Assembly (NCBI GenBank): GCA_025758045.1 | Contig: CP107208.1 | Location: 1,550,001 to 1,614,000, forward strand | Length of the DNA stretch: 64,000 bases | DNA from: Oscillospiraceae bacterium | Lineage (GTDB): Bacteria > Bacillota > Clostridia > Oscillospirales > Ruminococcaceae | Direction of reading: 5' to 3' | Part shown: in pieces, positions 44,674-53,288 of the stretch | How positions within the stretch are numbered: the first letter of the stretch is position 1 | How the letters are laid out: each line of letters opens with the position of its first letter | Translations under genes and position numbers: made by a program | Notes under the pieces: generated by a model | The model's input: only the letters and a program-made list of their open reading frames with translations | Database searches by the model: none | What the model was told of the DNA's origin: nothing

Positions 44674-45378
44674 TTACAACTTCATCTCCTGTTGAGCCGT
44701 TGCAAAGTAATCAGGATACAATTGAAGCAAAACGTTCTTCTCCGCGATAATTTTCCTTACATGGTCGGTCAGTTCCCGGCACAGGGCGTCGATGTCCCGG
44801 CGGCGGATCTGGTCCATCATCACCTCATGCTGGCGCACCGCGCCGTCAAAAGTGGCGGCGTTCTGCACCGTCAGCACGCGCAGGCGGTTGTAGTGCGGGT
44901 TTGTGGATGCCACCACGTCCCAGCTTAAATCCTGCCCCGCAAGCTCAAAGAACCGCTGATGAAACTGGTTGTCCAGCGCGATGAACTCCAGCGGCTTCAG
45001 CCCGGCAAAACAGGCTTTCTGCTTCTCGATCAAAAGCTCCAGCTCTTTCAGGTCCGGCTCAGTGCAGTTCTGCAAAAACAACGGCAGAATGGCAGTCTCC
45101 AGGCTCTCCCGGATGAACCGCTCCTTCTCGGCACGGGTCAGATCGATGCGGGAGACCATCGTGCCTTTCTGCGGTGTGATCTCCACCAGATCCTCTTTCT
45201 GCAGGCGGATGAACGCCTCCCGCACCGGTGTGCGGCTGACCTGTAGCTTCGCGGCCAGCTCTTGTGTGCTTACCGTGGTGCCGGGCGCCAGCTGCAGCGA
45301 GGTGATATTTTCTCGGATAATGCGGTAGACATTCTCCCGGATGGAATTGTCTTGCGCTTTGTTGGTCGGGCTGGGCAT
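44674..45378 (-). CDS. GntR/FadR-family regulator
   Basis: This is a 234-residue protein. The wHTH (IRENVYRIIRENITSLQLAPGTTVSTQELAAKLQVSRTPVREAFIRLQKEDLVEI) is typical of GntR, and the helical C-domain (FIALDNQFHQRFFELAG, VRQHEVMMDQIRRRD) matches the FCD domain with metal-binding Asp and His. ATG 45378 has AAGGAG upstream. It faces the zinc dehydrogenase gene; copies of TGACATGTCA lie before its own start and between the dehydrogenase promoter and gene, so it likely controls both. The ligand is probably a sugar acid. Confidence 0.85.
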   Translation of the reverse strand: MPSPTNKAQDNSIRENVYRIIRENITSLQLAPGTTVSTQELAAKLQVSRTPVREAFIRLQKEDLVEITPQKGTMVSRIDLTRAEKERFIRESLETAILPLFLQNCTEPDLKELELLIEKQKACFAGLKPLEFIALDNQFHQRFFELAGQDLSWDVVASTNPHYNRLRVLTVQNAATFDGAVRQHEVMMDQIRRRDIDALCRELTDHVRKIIAEKNVLLQLYPDYFATAQQEMKL

Positions 45379-45398
45379 GATGTGCTCCTTACTCTGTA

Positions 45399-45412
45399 AC
45401 TGACATGTCAGT
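45399..45412. promoter_or_regulatory. GntR operator, gene-proximal copy
   Basis: ACTGACATGTCAGT is a perfect 14-bp palindrome located 21 bp upstream of the GntR start codon. The same core recurs at 45655-45678 by the dehydrogenase promoter. Confidence 0.7.
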
Positions 45413-45614
45413 ATGCCAGATGGCTTACTGCTATTGTAACACATCCGGCAGGGGACTGCAAGCGGTAAATGGAAAAACCACGGAACCAGAAAGACCAACT
45501 GCCCAAATACGCAAAAATAGGCGCATGCTCGCTAAATACTTAACGATACACTTATGCAAAATGTGCAAAAAACCACCGCCGCTTTTGTTATTTTGATGAA
45601 TTACAAAACAGGTG

Positions 45615-45643
45615 TTGACATTCCTGACCCGCCATGCTACAAT
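45615..45643 (+). promoter_or_regulatory. Promoter of zinc dehydrogenase gene
   Basis: Perfect TTGACA (45615-45620) and TACAAT (45638-45643) are 17 bp apart. The GntR-type operator at 45655 lies just downstream of the start point. Confidence 0.85.
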
Positions 45644-45654
45644 GACGATGTTGG

Positions 45655-45678
45655 AACTGACATGTCAGCATGTCAGTT
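45655..45678. promoter_or_regulatory. GntR operator, dehydrogenase side
   Basis: The arm AACTGACATG, then TCAGCATGTCAGTT: a TGACATGTCA core extended by an additional ATGTCAGTT half site, so three half sites in all. Placement directly downstream of the -10 suits repression. Confidence 0.7.
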
Positions 45679-45735
45679 CGCTGAATGAGAGAAACCAAGT
45701 CATTTCTGTACATGAGAAACCCGGGAGGTTTACAC

Positions 45736-46758
45736 ATGAAAGCAGTTCAGATCGTAAAACCCAATGATCTCCGCATCATCGATATGGATAAGCCCACCAT
45801 CGACGCCAAGAACAACGTCCTGGTCAAGATCAAGGCCGCCGGCATCTGCGGCTCTGACGTGGGCATCTACCACGGCACCAACGCCGCCGCCACCTATCCC
45901 CGCGTCATCGGCCACGAGATCGTCGGTGTGGTTGAGGAAGTCGGCGGCAACGCCAAGAAGATCAAGGTCGGCGACCGCGTCATCGTGGACCAGGTCACTG
46001 CCTGCGGCACCTGCTATGCCTGCCGCAAGGGCCGTCCCAATGTTTGTGAGCACCTGCAGGTCCGCGGCGTCCACATCGATGGCGGCTACCGCGAGTACAT
46101 GGCCGTGCCCGAGAGCGACGTTTATGTCCTGCCCGACAGCCTGAGCTACCAGGATGCCGTTATGATCGAGCCCACCACCATCGCCGTGCAGGCTTGCAGC
46201 CGTGCCCAGCTGGAGTTCCAGGACACCGTTATGATCATCGGTGCCGGCGCTCTGGGCAGCAGCATGCTGCGCATCGTCAACCTGTACAGCCCCCGCAAGA
46301 TCATCGTCGTGGACATCGACGAGCCCAAGCTGGAGGCCGCCCTCCAGAACGGCGCTACCGACGTCATCAACTCCAAGGCCGAGGATGTCGTCACCCGCGC
46401 TAAGGAGCTGACCGATGGCTACGGCCCGACGGTCGTCATCGACTGCGCCTGCTTCCATGGCAGTTTCCTGACCGCCTGCAAGGCCGCTGGCAACGCAAGC
46501 CGCGTCATCACCATGGGCTTCAGCATCGCCCCCGATGAGATCAACCAGTTCGTCATCACCAGCAAAGAGCTGGACGTTCGCGGCAGCCGCCTGCAGAACC
46601 ACCGTTTCCAGACCGTCATCGACCTCATCAACAAGGGCAAGATCGACCTGAACGGCTCCATCAGCCACACTTTCAAGCTGACCGACGCCCAGGCCGCTTT
46701 CGACTTCAACGACACCCACGATCCGTCCATCCGTAAGATCGCCCTGCTGAACGACTAA
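45736..46758 (+). CDS. Zinc-dependent sugar alcohol/acid dehydrogenase
   Basis: This 340-residue protein is a medium-chain dehydrogenase. Catalytic zinc ligands appear as GICGSDVGIYHG and GHEIVGVVEEVG, the structural zinc as CGTCYACRKGRPNVC, and the NAD site as IIGAGALGSSMLRIV. The branch resembles sorbitol, galactitol-1-phosphate or gulonate/idonate 5-dehydrogenases. ATG 45736 has GGGAGG 8 bp away. The GntR/FadR neighbour and its operator suggest induction by a sugar acid, but the substrate is not known from sequence. Confidence 0.75.
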   Translation: MKAVQIVKPNDLRIIDMDKPTIDAKNNVLVKIKAAGICGSDVGIYHGTNAAATYPRVIGHEIVGVVEEVGGNAKKIKVGDRVIVDQVTACGTCYACRKGRPNVCEHLQVRGVHIDGGYREYMAVPESDVYVLPDSLSYQDAVMIEPTTIAVQACSRAQLEFQDTVMIIGAGALGSSMLRIVNLYSPRKIIVVDIDEPKLEAALQNGATDVINSKAEDVVTRAKELTDGYGPTVVIDCACFHGSFLTACKAAGNASRVITMGFSIAPDEINQFVITSKELDVRGSRLQNHRFQTVIDLINKGKIDLNGSISHTFKLTDAQAAFDFNDTHDPSIRKIALLND

Positions 46759-46804
46759 GCTTGCAACCGCGTTCCTCGTTATAAAAGCGATTCCTGATAC
46801 AAAG

Positions 46805-46852
46805 CACCCCACCGGGGCTGTGCATTGCGTACAGCCCCGGTGGGGTGTTTTT
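46805..46852 (+). terminator. Intrinsic terminator of dehydrogenase
   Basis: A 17-bp perfect stem (CACCCCACCGGGGCTGT and complement) with a 9-nt loop is followed by TTTTT. Repeat copy D starts immediately after it. Confidence 0.9.
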
Positions 46853-47029
46853 AGGGCAATACCGCATAATTCTAAGTGCCGATACGGCGAGCGAGGTGCG
46901 GCAGCTGCTAAGCCAAAAGCGCAGATAATACTGGATGTCTTATCGAGCATTTTGGCAACGCAGATGCCGTGCCGCAGCCGCCGGAGCGGTGCTTAAGCCG
47001 TCAGGCGGGAATTGTGCGGTGTTGCCTTA
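46853..47029 (-). repeat. ~177-bp palindromic repeat, copy D
   Basis: This is a complete copy in reverse orientation. It lies between two convergent genes, directly next to the terminator and 6 bp from the end of the asparaginase gene. Confidence 0.9.
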
Positions 47030-47035
47030 GTTGTT

Positions 47036-48031
47036 TTATACAATGTCCCACTCGACCGGCGTGGTAAACAGCCGCATGGCCTCGGCGCGGTCGGTGGTCT
47101 GGCCCAGCGCCCACATCAGTTTTACGGCCACGGCCTCGGGGGTCATGTCCTTGGCTTCCAGCACGCCGGGCAGCTCTTTCACCGAGCGGCCCACCTCATA
47201 CACCGCCAGGTCGCACCCCTCGTGGGGGACCTGGGTGGTAAACACAGCCAGGCGGCCGCTGGTGCACCAATCCTGCAGGCGGGCGTACATTTCGCCGTGC
47301 TCGCCGCCGGGCAGGCCGCCTACGCCGAAGCTTTCCACCACCAGTGCCCGGTAGTGAGGTGCCAGCAGCGGGATGATGTCCGCCCGCATGCCGGGCACCA
47401 GCCGCAGTACGAAGACGGCGGGGTCCAGCTGCTCGTAAAACTGCACGGGCGGCATCGGGTCGGGGCGGCGCAGAAAGGGGATGAGCCGCATATCCCGGAA
47501 CACGGCGGTCTCGGGGTAGTCGATGCTGGAAAAGGCGTTGAAGCTTTTGGTGCGGGTCTTGCGGGCGCGGGTGCCCAGGATGACCTTGTTGTCAAATACC
47601 AGCTGCACGCCCCAGGAAAAATCGCTGCTGGCATACAAAAAGGTGCGATACAGGTTGTTGCGGGCGTCCGTATCGCGGTTGTAGATGGATTTTTGGCTGC
47701 CGGTCAACACCACTGGCTTGGCGCTGTTCTGGATCATGTAGCTCAGCGCGGCGGCGGTGTAGGCCATCGTGTCGGTGCCGTGGGCAATGACGAAACCATC
47801 GTAGGCATCGTAGTTTTGGCGGATGGCATGGACCAGCTGCTGCCATTGTTCCGGGCCTACGTTGGTAGAGTCCAAACTGAACAGCTGCACCGCGTCGATC
47901 TCGCAGAGTTTGGCCAGCTCCGGCACGAAAGAAAGGAGTTCTTCCGATGTAATGGCCGGCGCCAGGCCGCCAGCGGCGGTGGGTTTGCTGGCGATGGTGC
48001 CGCCAGTGGCGAGGAGTAATATCTTTTTCAT
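47036..48031 (-). CDS. ansA: L-asparaginase
   Basis: This is a 331-residue protein. LLLATGGTIASKPT supplies the first catalytic Thr motif and VIAHGTDTMAYTAAAL the second (Thr, Asp), both normal for the type I bacterial asparaginase. Cytosolic, it cleaves asparagine to aspartate and ammonia. I chose ATG 48031 with AAAGGT nearby over the longer frame to 48094. No signal peptide is present, which favours the cytosolic AnsA type. A repeat copy ends 6 bp from its stop. Confidence 0.85.
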   Translation of the reverse strand: MKKILLLATGGTIASKPTAAGGLAPAITSEELLSFVPELAKLCEIDAVQLFSLDSTNVGPEQWQQLVHAIRQNYDAYDGFVIAHGTDTMAYTAAALSYMIQNSAKPVVLTGSQKSIYNRDTDARNNLYRTFLYASSDFSWGVQLVFDNKVILGTRARKTRTKSFNAFSSIDYPETAVFRDMRLIPFLRRPDPMPPVQFYEQLDPAVFVLRLVPGMRADIIPLLAPHYRALVVESFGVGGLPGGEHGEMYARLQDWCTSGRLAVFTTQVPHEGCDLAVYEVGRSVKELPGVLEAKDMTPEAVAVKLMWALGQTTDRAEAMRLFTTPVEWDIV

Positions 48032-48170
48032 ATATGTTTTTACCTTTCGTGCTGCCTTGCAGCAGCGAGACTTTTTCGCTTCCCTTTTGGTCACAAAAAA
48101 GAAGAACCTTACAGCAGGATGCTGCTATATACGGTTGTCACTGCATGGGGGTGACAACCATCAGCCGCAA

Positions 48171-50291
48171 TCACAAATCCCACAACAAATGCTTTTCCGC
48201 AACCAACGCAGCATCTAATTTCTTGACCCGCATCCCCGAGAACTCCACAGTAACAAACCGTCCGTCAAATTCGGTTACGACCCCTCGCCCGAACACCGCA
48301 TGCTGCACGGCGGCCCCTACGCGGGTCACAGCCGCTACATCCACCGGCGGCAACGCAGGCCCGGCCGCCGCAGGCTTATTCCGCCCTAACACCCGGTTGG
48401 TTTCGGCCTTGGCCAGCTCCCGTTCGGCACGGCTCTCGGGCAAATTAAAAATTACTTCCTGCACAAAAACCGAGGGCATCGTCTTGCAATCGAACAACAC
48501 CAGCTTGTGCCGCGCACGGGTCATTGCCACGTAAAACAGGCGGCGGTCCTCCTCGTATTGGCGGGTATCCTCGGGGGTGCGGCAGCAGATCTCCGGCTTG
48601 GCGGGCAGCACGCCGTCAAAGGCATCCAGCAGCACCACCCGGTCATACTCCAAACCCTTGCAGGAATGGATCGTCGATAAAACAAACGGAACATCGCTGT
48701 TTACATCGGCCTTCGCGGCAATCAGCATCCGCAGCTCTTCCAGCCGGTCCAACAGGCGCAGGGCGTTGGGCTCCTGCTCGGCCAGCATTTCCAAAATAGC
48801 CAGTTTTCCGGTGTCCATGCCCTTCTGGTTCAGGTACGCGCCGTAACCGCAGCCGTGGCGCACGGCGTCCAGCGCATCGGCGGCGTTCAGCTGCGGGATG
48901 CGCTTAAACGCCGCGTAAATATCCCCCAGCGATTCCCGCATCCGAGTCTTTGTCTCGGAGTCACGGATCAGCTCCTCCAAAATCGGCCGCCCGGTGCGGG
49001 CACTGGCCCCACAGGCCGCCAGCGCCCTCTGGCGGGAGAGCGCCAGCCCAAACTTGTAGTACAGTCGCAAAAACCGCTCACCATTGGCCGGCTCGTAGGC
49101 AAAGCGCAAAAAATCCACGGCATCCAGCACAATTTTGTGGGTGAAAAACGTCAGGTCGGCCTTTTTAAAGCGGTAGGGCACACCCCGCCGCTCGCACAGG
49201 TCTACCAGCGGCAGCGCACTCTCGTTGTTGCGGAACAGCACCGCCGTCTCCCCGCCGCCGCGCCGGGCTTCCTCAAACAGCCAGTCGATCTGCTCCTCGC
49301 GCCGGGTGATGCGCCGTATCTCAATGGGGCACTGCGCCCCCTGGGTCGCCCGCAGGAATTTGGGGCGGCGGTAGCGGCTGCGGGCCACAAAGGCGTTGGC
49401 GGCGGCCACGATCTCCTCACTGGAACGGTAATTCTCCTCCATCAGCAGCACCTGTGCGCCGGGGTAGACCTGCTCAAAGTCCATCAGTGCCTGGGGGTAG
49501 GCGGCGCGGAACCCATAGATGCTCTGATCCTCGTCGCCTACCATAAACAGGTTCAGACTGCGCCCGGCCAGCAGCCGTATAATTTCGTGCTGAATTTTGG
49601 AGGTATCCTGCGATTCATCCACGCAAAAATATTTATACCGCTGCTGGAAATACGCCAGCACCGGCGGCGCGGCCCGCAGAATTTGCAGCGCAAACACCAT
49701 CTGGTCGTCGTAGTCCATCTGTCCGGCCCGTTTCAGCGCGGCCTGGTAGCGGCGGTACAGCTCCGGCAGGCTGGCCAGGTCGGTTTCCAGTCCCTCAATT
49801 TCCTCGTCGGTCAGCGCCATATTTTTAATGTAGGTGATGGCCGTGCGCAGCTCTTTCAGCGTGCTCTCGGTGGGAAACTCCCGGTTCACCTGCTGCCAGA
49901 TGTCGGTCAGCATCCGGGTGATGTCGCCCTCGTTGGTCAGCAGTTCAGGCTGGCGGCGGCCGTAGACCCGGCTGTAATACTGCAAAATCACCGCCGAAAG
50001 CCCGTTAATGGTGCGGAAGGTCATCTGCCCGGCCAGCTCCGCCCCAAAACGGGCGGCAAAGCGGCCGCGCATCTCGTGGGTGGCGGCCACTGTGTAGGTC
50101 ATCGTTAAGATCTGCGCCGGGGGCACATCGCAGCACAGCACCATGTAGCCCAAACGGGTCACCAGCACGGTGGTTTTGCCGCTGCCCGGCACGGCCAGCA
50201 GCAGCACCGGCCCATGCACGGCCTGCACGGCGGCCAGCTGTTGGGGGTTCAGTCCCGCCGCATATTGCTTGATAAAGGTCTCTTTCTGCAA
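48171..50291 (-). CDS. UvrD/PcrA-like superfamily 1 DNA helicase
   Basis: This is a 706-residue protein. Walker A AVPGSGKTTVLVTRLGYM, DESQDTSKIQ (motif II) and GDEDQSIYGFRAA (motif III) are clear, with STIHSCKGLEYDRVVLL (motif V) and VAMTRARHKLVLF (motif VI) further on. The last ~45 residues (HAVFGRGVVTEFDGRFVTVEF) are the short Tudor-like tail seen in PcrA. It unwinds DNA for repair or restart. I set the start at TTG 50291 (LQKETFIKQYAAGLNPQQ) since the frame before it has no RBS and low-complexity sense. Confidence 0.85.
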   Translation of the reverse strand: MQKETFIKQYAAGLNPQQLAAVQAVHGPVLLLAVPGSGKTTVLVTRLGYMVLCCDVPPAQILTMTYTVAATHEMRGRFAARFGAELAGQMTFRTINGLSAVILQYYSRVYGRRQPELLTNEGDITRMLTDIWQQVNREFPTESTLKELRTAITYIKNMALTDEEIEGLETDLASLPELYRRYQAALKRAGQMDYDDQMVFALQILRAAPPVLAYFQQRYKYFCVDESQDTSKIQHEIIRLLAGRSLNLFMVGDEDQSIYGFRAAYPQALMDFEQVYPGAQVLLMEENYRSSEEIVAAANAFVARSRYRRPKFLRATQGAQCPIEIRRITRREEQIDWLFEEARRGGGETAVLFRNNESALPLVDLCERRGVPYRFKKADLTFFTHKIVLDAVDFLRFAYEPANGERFLRLYYKFGLALSRQRALAACGASARTGRPILEELIRDSETKTRMRESLGDIYAAFKRIPQLNAADALDAVRHGCGYGAYLNQKGMDTGKLAILEMLAEQEPNALRLLDRLEELRMLIAAKADVNSDVPFVLSTIHSCKGLEYDRVVLLDAFDGVLPAKPEICCRTPEDTRQYEEDRRLFYVAMTRARHKLVLFDCKTMPSVFVQEVIFNLPESRAERELAKAETNRVLGRNKPAAAGPALPPVDVAAVTRVGAAVQHAVFGRGVVTEFDGRFVTVEFSGMRVKKLDAALVAEKHLLWDL

Positions 50292-50375
50292 AAGGCAGCC
50301 TCTTTCTATGCCCCGCCCATAGGCGGAAAAGTTCGATACTACAAGCATACCATGCCGCGGCGGCGGGGGCAAGCG

Positions 50376-51224
50376 TTACTTTTTTATCACGAAGCAGGGC
50401 AGGGGAGCGGTGCTGGCCCAGTTGGCAAACTCGCATACCAGCACGGTGTATTTTGTCAGCGGCAGGGCGCGGAAAAATCCCAGCGCCGCCTGCTTTTCAC
50501 TGTCACCGATGACCTGCCCGCTGTACAGCACCGCCGCCAGCACACCGCGCGGCTTCAGGGCATCCAGCGCGGCCTGCAGGGCGGGCAGACTGCCATCGGC
50601 GGTGGAGTGCACCTCGTGGTCGGCGCCGGGCAGCCAGCCAAAATTGAACAGCACGCAATCCGCCGTGCCGGGGGCGACCAGTTCGGCCAAACATGCATGG
50701 TCGTGCACCAATGCCTGCCCGATGGCCCCCAGCCCGGCGGCGCCCAGCCGTGTGTTGGTGTTTTCCACGGCGGCAGGCTGAATATCCAGCGCCAGCACCC
50801 TGCCCGTGGGTCCTGCCAGGCGGCACAAAAACTCGGTGTCGTGGCCGTTGCCGCAGGTGGCGTCCACATACAGTCCGCCCGGCTGGAGGTGGGCTGTCAA
50901 AAATTCATGGCAAAGCTGCACCGCCGAAAGATCCGGTACCCGGCGGCGGACCATCTCGCCGCCCTGGGGCAGAAAGCCGAACTTTTTCAATAAGGCCCCG
51001 GCGGCTTCGTCAGCGGCAGGGCCGGCGGTAAAGCGGGTCTCGCGTTTGACGTCATACCCGCCGTTTTGCTGCAAGATCTCCTTGACCAGATAGCTGCCGT
51101 ACCCCCGCTGCCGCCAGGCCGGGTCGATCTCCACCCACAGCCGCCCATCCTCCAGCGCAGCCATGCCGATGACGGTCTTTTCTTTGTATAATACGTATTT
51201 CCCGGCTTCGTGGGTGATTTTCAT
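50376..51224 (-). CDS. GNAT domain fused to YtqB-like methyltransferase
   Basis: This is a 282-residue protein. Residues 1-95 resemble an acetyltransferase (WVEIDPAWRQRGYGSYLVKEIL; R-x-x-G-x-G/A acetyl-CoA loop). Residues ~105-282 form a SAM methyltransferase (YVDATCGNGHDTEFL with motif I, later LFNFGWLPGADHEVHS), as in the rRNA-methylase/YtqB family. ATG 51224 with AGGAAG 8 bp before is better than GTG 51233. The fusion pairs two modifying activities, whose targets are unknown. Confidence 0.7.
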   Translation of the reverse strand: MKITHEAGKYVLYKEKTVIGMAALEDGRLWVEIDPAWRQRGYGSYLVKEILQQNGGYDVKRETRFTAGPAADEAAGALLKKFGFLPQGGEMVRRRVPDLSAVQLCHEFLTAHLQPGGLYVDATCGNGHDTEFLCRLAGPTGRVLALDIQPAAVENTNTRLGAAGLGAIGQALVHDHACLAELVAPGTADCVLFNFGWLPGADHEVHSTADGSLPALQAALDALKPRGVLAAVLYSGQVIGDSEKQAALGFFRALPLTKYTVLVCEFANWASTAPLPCFVIKK

Positions 51225-51442
51225 AGCAGGCACTTCCTTTTACAAACTACATCCAGCATACAGGCCCCGGCACCGCCTGTCAAGCGCCGAAATGGGAGCA
51301 TTTTCACATTCTTTTCACCCGGCCGAGAAACCTATTTCACAATTGGCCGGTATACTATAGGCATAGAAAGCAAAAAGGGAACGAAAGCCCCAGGAACATT
51401 GCCCCGACGCTTCCCAAATCTCACGCGAAAGGATGGACCAGT

Positions 51443-52954
51443 ATGAGCAGCGAATACGATTACTCCGGTCTTTACAATAACGGCCAGGGCGACAGTACGC
51501 CCGACCCCAATCAGGGCCAGAACAACAACCAGCCCCAGAACGAAGCCAACCAGGCTTCTGCAACCCGGCCCAATCAGCCCAGCCAGCCCGAGCAGGGCGG
51601 CTACCCCAACGTGGGCAGCAGCGGCATGAACACCGCCAACACCGCCCGCACCGATTACTCGGCAGGCAGCAGCACCAATAACACCGGTGCCAACACCTAC
51701 AACCAGCCGAACAACGCCTACGGCCAGAACAACGGCTACACCAGCAGTTTCAGCGGCGGCAATGGTGGCAGCAACGGCGGCTACAATGGCTACAGCTACG
51801 CCAGTGCCCCGCAGCAGCCCCCCAAGAAAGAAAAAAAGCATAACAAGGTCCTGCTGCGCGTCCTCGCCGGTGTCGGCGTGGTGGCCCTGGGCTTCGGCGG
51901 CGGCATCGGCGGTGCCGTGGTGGCCAGCCGTGCCGGCCTGACCGGCAACCAGGTGGTCGTGCAGGAAGTCCAGCGCGACACCAGCACCGATGCCTCTAAC
52001 ACCGGCAGCACCGATGGCACCTCTATGACCATGCAGCAGATCGCTGCTGTGGCCTCCCCCAGTGTGGTGGCCATCACCACCGAGCAGATGAGCAGCAGCC
52101 AGACCTGGTTTGGCGGCTACTATGTGCAGAGCGGTGCCGGTTCCGGCATCATCGTCAGCCAGGATGGCTACATCCTCACCTGCGCCCATGTGGTCAGCGG
52201 CGCTACCAGCGTGAAGGTCCAGCTCAACGGCAGCGACCAGAGCTATGACGCCACCGTTGTCGGCGTCGACTCTACTTCCGATATTGCCGTGCTGAAGGTC
52301 GATGCCACCGGCCTGACCCCGGCAGTCATCGGCGACAGCGATAAGCTGGCTGTCGGTGAGACCACCGTGGCTGTGGGCAACCCGCTGGGCACCTTGTCCA
52401 ACACCGTTACCCAGGGCATCGTCAGCGCCCTGAACCGTCAGGTCACCGTGGAAGATAACGATATGACCTTGATCCAGACCGATACATCCATCAGCCCGGG
52501 CAACTCCGGCGGCGGTCTGTTCAACGCAAACGGTGAGCTGATCGGCGTGGTCAACGCCAAGAGCAGCTACAGCGAGGCCGAGGGCATCGGCTTTGCCATC
52601 CCCATCAACACCGCTATGGACATTGCCCAGCAGTTGATCGAAAACGGCGCTGTGGCCCGCCCGGTGCTGGGCGTCAGCATCCTGGACATTCAGGATTCCT
52701 CCACCGCACAGCAGTACGGTGTGTCCGCTTTGGGCGTCTACGTGGCTGATGTCACCAAGGGCGGCGGCGCCGAGGCTGCCGGTGTGCAACGCGGCGACCG
52801 CATCATCGCCATCGATGACACGGCTGTCAGCAGCACCTCCACCGTCAAGAGCTACCTGGCCGACAAGCAGGTGGGCGACACCGTCACCCTGCAGGTCGAG
52901 CGCGACGGCAAGGTCCTAACTCTCAACGTCACTTTGGGGAATAGTGCGCAGTAA
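51443..52954 (+). CDS. HtrA/DegP-like serine protease
   Basis: This is a 503-residue protein. A Ser/Asn/Gln/Gly-rich cytosolic stretch (1-~130) is followed by a basic stop and one membrane helix (LLRVLAGVGVVALGFGGGIGGAVVAS), then a trypsin-like domain with His in TCAHVVSG, Asp in TSDIAVLK and Ser in SPGNSGGGL, and one PDZ domain (LGVSILDIQDSS onward). It acts outside the membrane on misfolded or surface proteins. The low-complexity N-tail is long for the family. A -10-like TATACT lies at 51351, with no clear -35. Confidence 0.9.
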   Translation: MSSEYDYSGLYNNGQGDSTPDPNQGQNNNQPQNEANQASATRPNQPSQPEQGGYPNVGSSGMNTANTARTDYSAGSSTNNTGANTYNQPNNAYGQNNGYTSSFSGGNGGSNGGYNGYSYASAPQQPPKKEKKHNKVLLRVLAGVGVVALGFGGGIGGAVVASRAGLTGNQVVVQEVQRDTSTDASNTGSTDGTSMTMQQIAAVASPSVVAITTEQMSSSQTWFGGYYVQSGAGSGIIVSQDGYILTCAHVVSGATSVKVQLNGSDQSYDATVVGVDSTSDIAVLKVDATGLTPAVIGDSDKLAVGETTVAVGNPLGTLSNTVTQGIVSALNRQVTVEDNDMTLIQTDTSISPGNSGGGLFNANGELIGVVNAKSSYSEAEGIGFAIPINTAMDIAQQLIENGAVARPVLGVSILDIQDSSTAQQYGVSALGVYVADVTKGGGAEAAGVQRGDRIIAIDDTAVSSTSTVKSYLADKQVGDTVTLQVERDGKVLTLNVTLGNSAQ

Positions 52955-52970
52955 AAGTGCCCCAACCCAA

Positions 52971-52995
52971 AGGCCCCCTTGTGCAAAGGGGGCTC
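52971..52995 (+). terminator. Terminator-like hairpin
   Basis: AGGCCCCCTT and AAGGGGGCTC form a 9-bp stem with a 5-nt loop, 16 bp after the protease stop. The tail has few T. Confidence 0.5.
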
Positions 52996-53062
52996 TCCCT
53001 ACCCCGCGTTTTCTATAAACATTTCCTCCTTCTTTTTTCTTTCCATATAATCTTCTGATCTT

Positions 53063-53109
53063 GCAAAAATGTCCTGCAATGCAAATCTTGCATTGTGGGA
53101 CATTTTTGC
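53063..53109. repeat. Long hairpin before citrate synthase promoter
   Basis: Two 22-nt arms (GCAAAAATGTCC...TGCAA and complement, two mismatches) with a 3-nt loop lie 33 bp upstream of the promoter at 53142. It could be a bidirectional terminator. Confidence 0.6.
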
Positions 53110-53141
53110 TGTTTTATACAGCTTGTTCATAAAAACTTTGT

Positions 53142-53171
53142 TTGACAGGCCATACAGCCGTACTGTATAAT
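53142..53171 (+). promoter_or_regulatory. Strong promoter of citrate synthase
   Basis: Perfect TTGACA (53142-53147) and TATAAT (53166-53171) with an 18-bp spacer. It leaves a ~110-nt leader before the RBS AAAAGGAGG. Confidence 0.85.
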
Positions 53172-53288
53172 TTAAAATGTACGCAACGTATAAAAAAGTT
53201 CATATCCGGGAAAGAATCTGGACGAAACGCGCACAAGATGCCGAACCGTCCGCGAAACAGGGGAACAGAAGAAAAGGAGGTCATACCC

